Below, piece after piece: positions 5,041 through 5,779 of a stretch of 5,779 bases of DNA. The notes beneath the pieces were generated by a model. That model was not told the DNA's origin. It saw nothing but the letters and a program-made list of their open reading frames with translations, and did no database searches. Positions within the stretch are counted from its first letter, which is position 1, and each line of letters begins with the position of its first letter. The position numbers and the translations under genes are program-made. The stretch is from NCBI GenBank assembly GCA_003161205.1, contig PMOU01000519.1, forward strand, positions 1 through 5,779, written 5' to 3'. Origin of the DNA: Actinomycetota bacterium. Its GTDB lineage: Bacteria; Actinomycetota; Actinomycetes; Streptosporangiales; Streptosporangiaceae.

Positions 5041-5209
5041 GTTCGATCGTCATTGAGCACGCTAATAACTATCGCTTTAGCACATTACTTAGCATCTATT
5101 TAGCACGCACTTTGATGTACATCCAGCACACCCATGTGCCACCGGTTCGCATGCATGGATACGACTGATGGTGTTTGTCGTGTGCGGTGCTGGTGCGGGC
5201 GGTCAGCTG
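5041..5209. other. AT-rich intergenic region without a gene
   Basis: This 169-bp gap separates the MFS stop from the PPOX promoter. No gene is seen on either strand. Besides the phased repeats it has a small GCACA-CCCA-TGTGC stem (14 bases, near 5125-5138) that could be a weak terminator for the MFS transcript but lacks a U tail. Confidence 0.5.
5053..5131. repeat. Phased direct repeats, consensus yTTAGCAy, in AT-rich spacer
   Basis: TTTAGCAC (5076), CTTAGCAT (5088) and TTTAGCAC (5099) follow at 12 and 11 bp, and a fourth related copy TTGAGCAC starts at 5053, 23 bp before the first. A degenerate copy (ATCCAGCAC, 5121) keeps the 11-bp step. The block lies upstream of the MerR-type promoter and downstream of the MFS gene, and is far richer in A/T than anything else here. 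Helical phasing suggests several proteins lining up on one DNA face, as with PhoP-like direct repeats; the regulator is unknown. Confidence 0.55.
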
Positions 5210-5222
5210 TCAGCTGTCAGCG
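5202..5222. repeat. Three tandem 7-bp units GTCAGCT/GTCAGCT/GTCAGCG
   Basis: The units start at 5202, 5209 and 5216, at the end of the MFS gene. Each contains a minus-strand TGA, and because 7 is not a multiple of 3 these stops (5219-5217, 5212-5210, 5205-5203) close all three minus-strand frames. The real MFS stop is the middle one. Confidence 0.85.
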
Positions 5223-5779
5223 GGCTTGGTCCGCAGGGTCCGGTCGGCGACGGAGATCAGGACCAGGAGCACACTGACGCCGACCATGATCCAGGCGATG
5301 AGGTGGACGCCGTTGTCGGTGACGCTGGTGTGGAAGACGACGCCGGTGATGGCGGATGAGGCGATGGAGCCGACGTAGCCGAAGGTGCGCAGCAGTCCGG
5401 AGGCCGTGCCGAGCTGCTCAGCGGGCGCCCGGTTGTACAGCGCCGTCTGGTTGCCCGCGCCGGCGAAACCCATCGCCGCGCCGAACAGGACGGTGATCAC
5501 GATGACCCAGCCGATCCAGGTGGAGCCGGTGAGCAGCAGGACGCCGGCCGAGCCGGCCAGGCAGGTGAGGGCCGCGGCGATGACGGGGCCACGGACCAGG
5601 TTGCGGCGCGAGACCGGCAAGATGACCAGGCCGCCGACCAGCGTCATGGGGAGCAGGAGCAGCCCGGCCTCGGTCGCGCTGAGCCCGCGCACGCCCTCCA
5701 CCCACTGGGTGAGGCCGTACAGCACCACGTACACGCACAGCAGGACGAGGCCGAAGCGGATATATGTCCTGGTCAGCGC
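5210..5779 (-). CDS. MFS drug/H+ antiporter (DHA2/EmrB-QacA-like), C-terminal part
   Basis: The final 189 residues of a multi-pass inner-membrane exporter; the frame is open through the right edge, so the gene is cut rather than starting at the internal GTG 5734. In order (fragment numbering) it shows LTRTYIRFGLVLLCVYVVLY followed by GLTQWVEGVRGLSATEAGLL, a characteristic late segment of 14-TM drug:H+ antiporters, then hydrophobic segments around LLPMTLVGGLVILP, PVIAAALTCLAGSAGVLLL, WIGWVIVITVLFGAAMGFAG with GNQTALYN, ASGLLRTFGYVGSIASSAIT and HLIAWIMVGVSVLLVLISVA, and a short charged cytoplasmic tail (DRTLRTKPADS). That is about six membrane helices, the expected C-terminal share. Substrate cannot be inferred. 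It ends 169 bp before the PPOX promoter, so it is likely a separate transcription unit. Confidence 0.92.
   Translation of the reverse strand, partial: ALTRTYIRFGLVLLCVYVVLYGLTQWVEGVRGLSATEAGLLLLPMTLVGGLVILPVSRRNLVRGPVIAAALTCLAGSAGVLLLTGSTWIGWVIVITVLFGAAMGFAGAGNQTALYNRAPAEQLGTASGLLRTFGYVGSIASSAITGVVFHTSVTDNGVHLIAWIMVGVSVLLVLISVADRTLRTKPADS

Overview
The window comes from a high-GC actinomycete-type chromosome. The support is strong G/C preference at third codon positions, GTG starts, an F420-type PPOX protein, a LuxR/HD-GYP regulator and several promoters that seem to give leaderless mRNAs. Every gene I can support is on the minus strand; I see no convincing plus-strand gene, RNA gene, CRISPR array or insertion sequence.

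Layout, read in the direction of transcription (right to left). (1) 5779-5210: C-terminal part of a 14-TM-type MFS drug/H+ antiporter, running off the right edge. (2) 5209-5004: an AT-rich intergenic block with 11-12 bp phased direct repeats, leading into a promoter with MerR/SoxR-type architecture (19-bp spacer filled by a perfect dyad). (3) 5003-3941: a shortened PPOX/F420-type flavoprotein, then a shikimate-dehydrogenase-like enzyme whose GTG lies 1 nt past the PPOX stop. (4) 3715-3501: a gene fossil that joins a muconate-cycloisomerase-like N-terminus (catB-like) to the last 44 residues of muconolactone isomerase (catC). (5) 3434-2666: a complete Phd/YefM-VapC type toxin-antitoxin operon with a conspicuous palindromic operator. 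(6) 2588-942: a 548-aa regulator with two HD-GYP units (the first degenerate) and a LuxR-type helix-turn-helix. (7) 882-1: an NTF2/SnoaL-like small protein overlapping by 8 nt the start of a cytochrome P450 that leaves the left edge.

Regions 3 and 4 look like an eroding aromatic-catabolism/redox neighbourhood: the catB-catC remnant is an out-of-frame deletion, and the PPOX gene appears to have an in-frame internal deletion. The toxin-antitoxin operon sits directly beside this decay, and the LuxR/HD-GYP gene is probably a separate transcription unit. The NTF2-like/P450 pair looks like a small tailoring or oxidation operon.

A recurring signal is a TAnnnT-like -10 box placed exactly 6 nt before the ATG (PPOX, antitoxin and, more weakly, the NTF2-like gene), each without a clear Shine-Dalgarno. 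This suggests leaderless transcripts. I do not see a wholly new system. The most unusual items are the catBC fossil, the trimmed PPOX gene, the MerR-type promoter with phased repeats upstream, and the duplicated HD-GYP/LuxR regulator.
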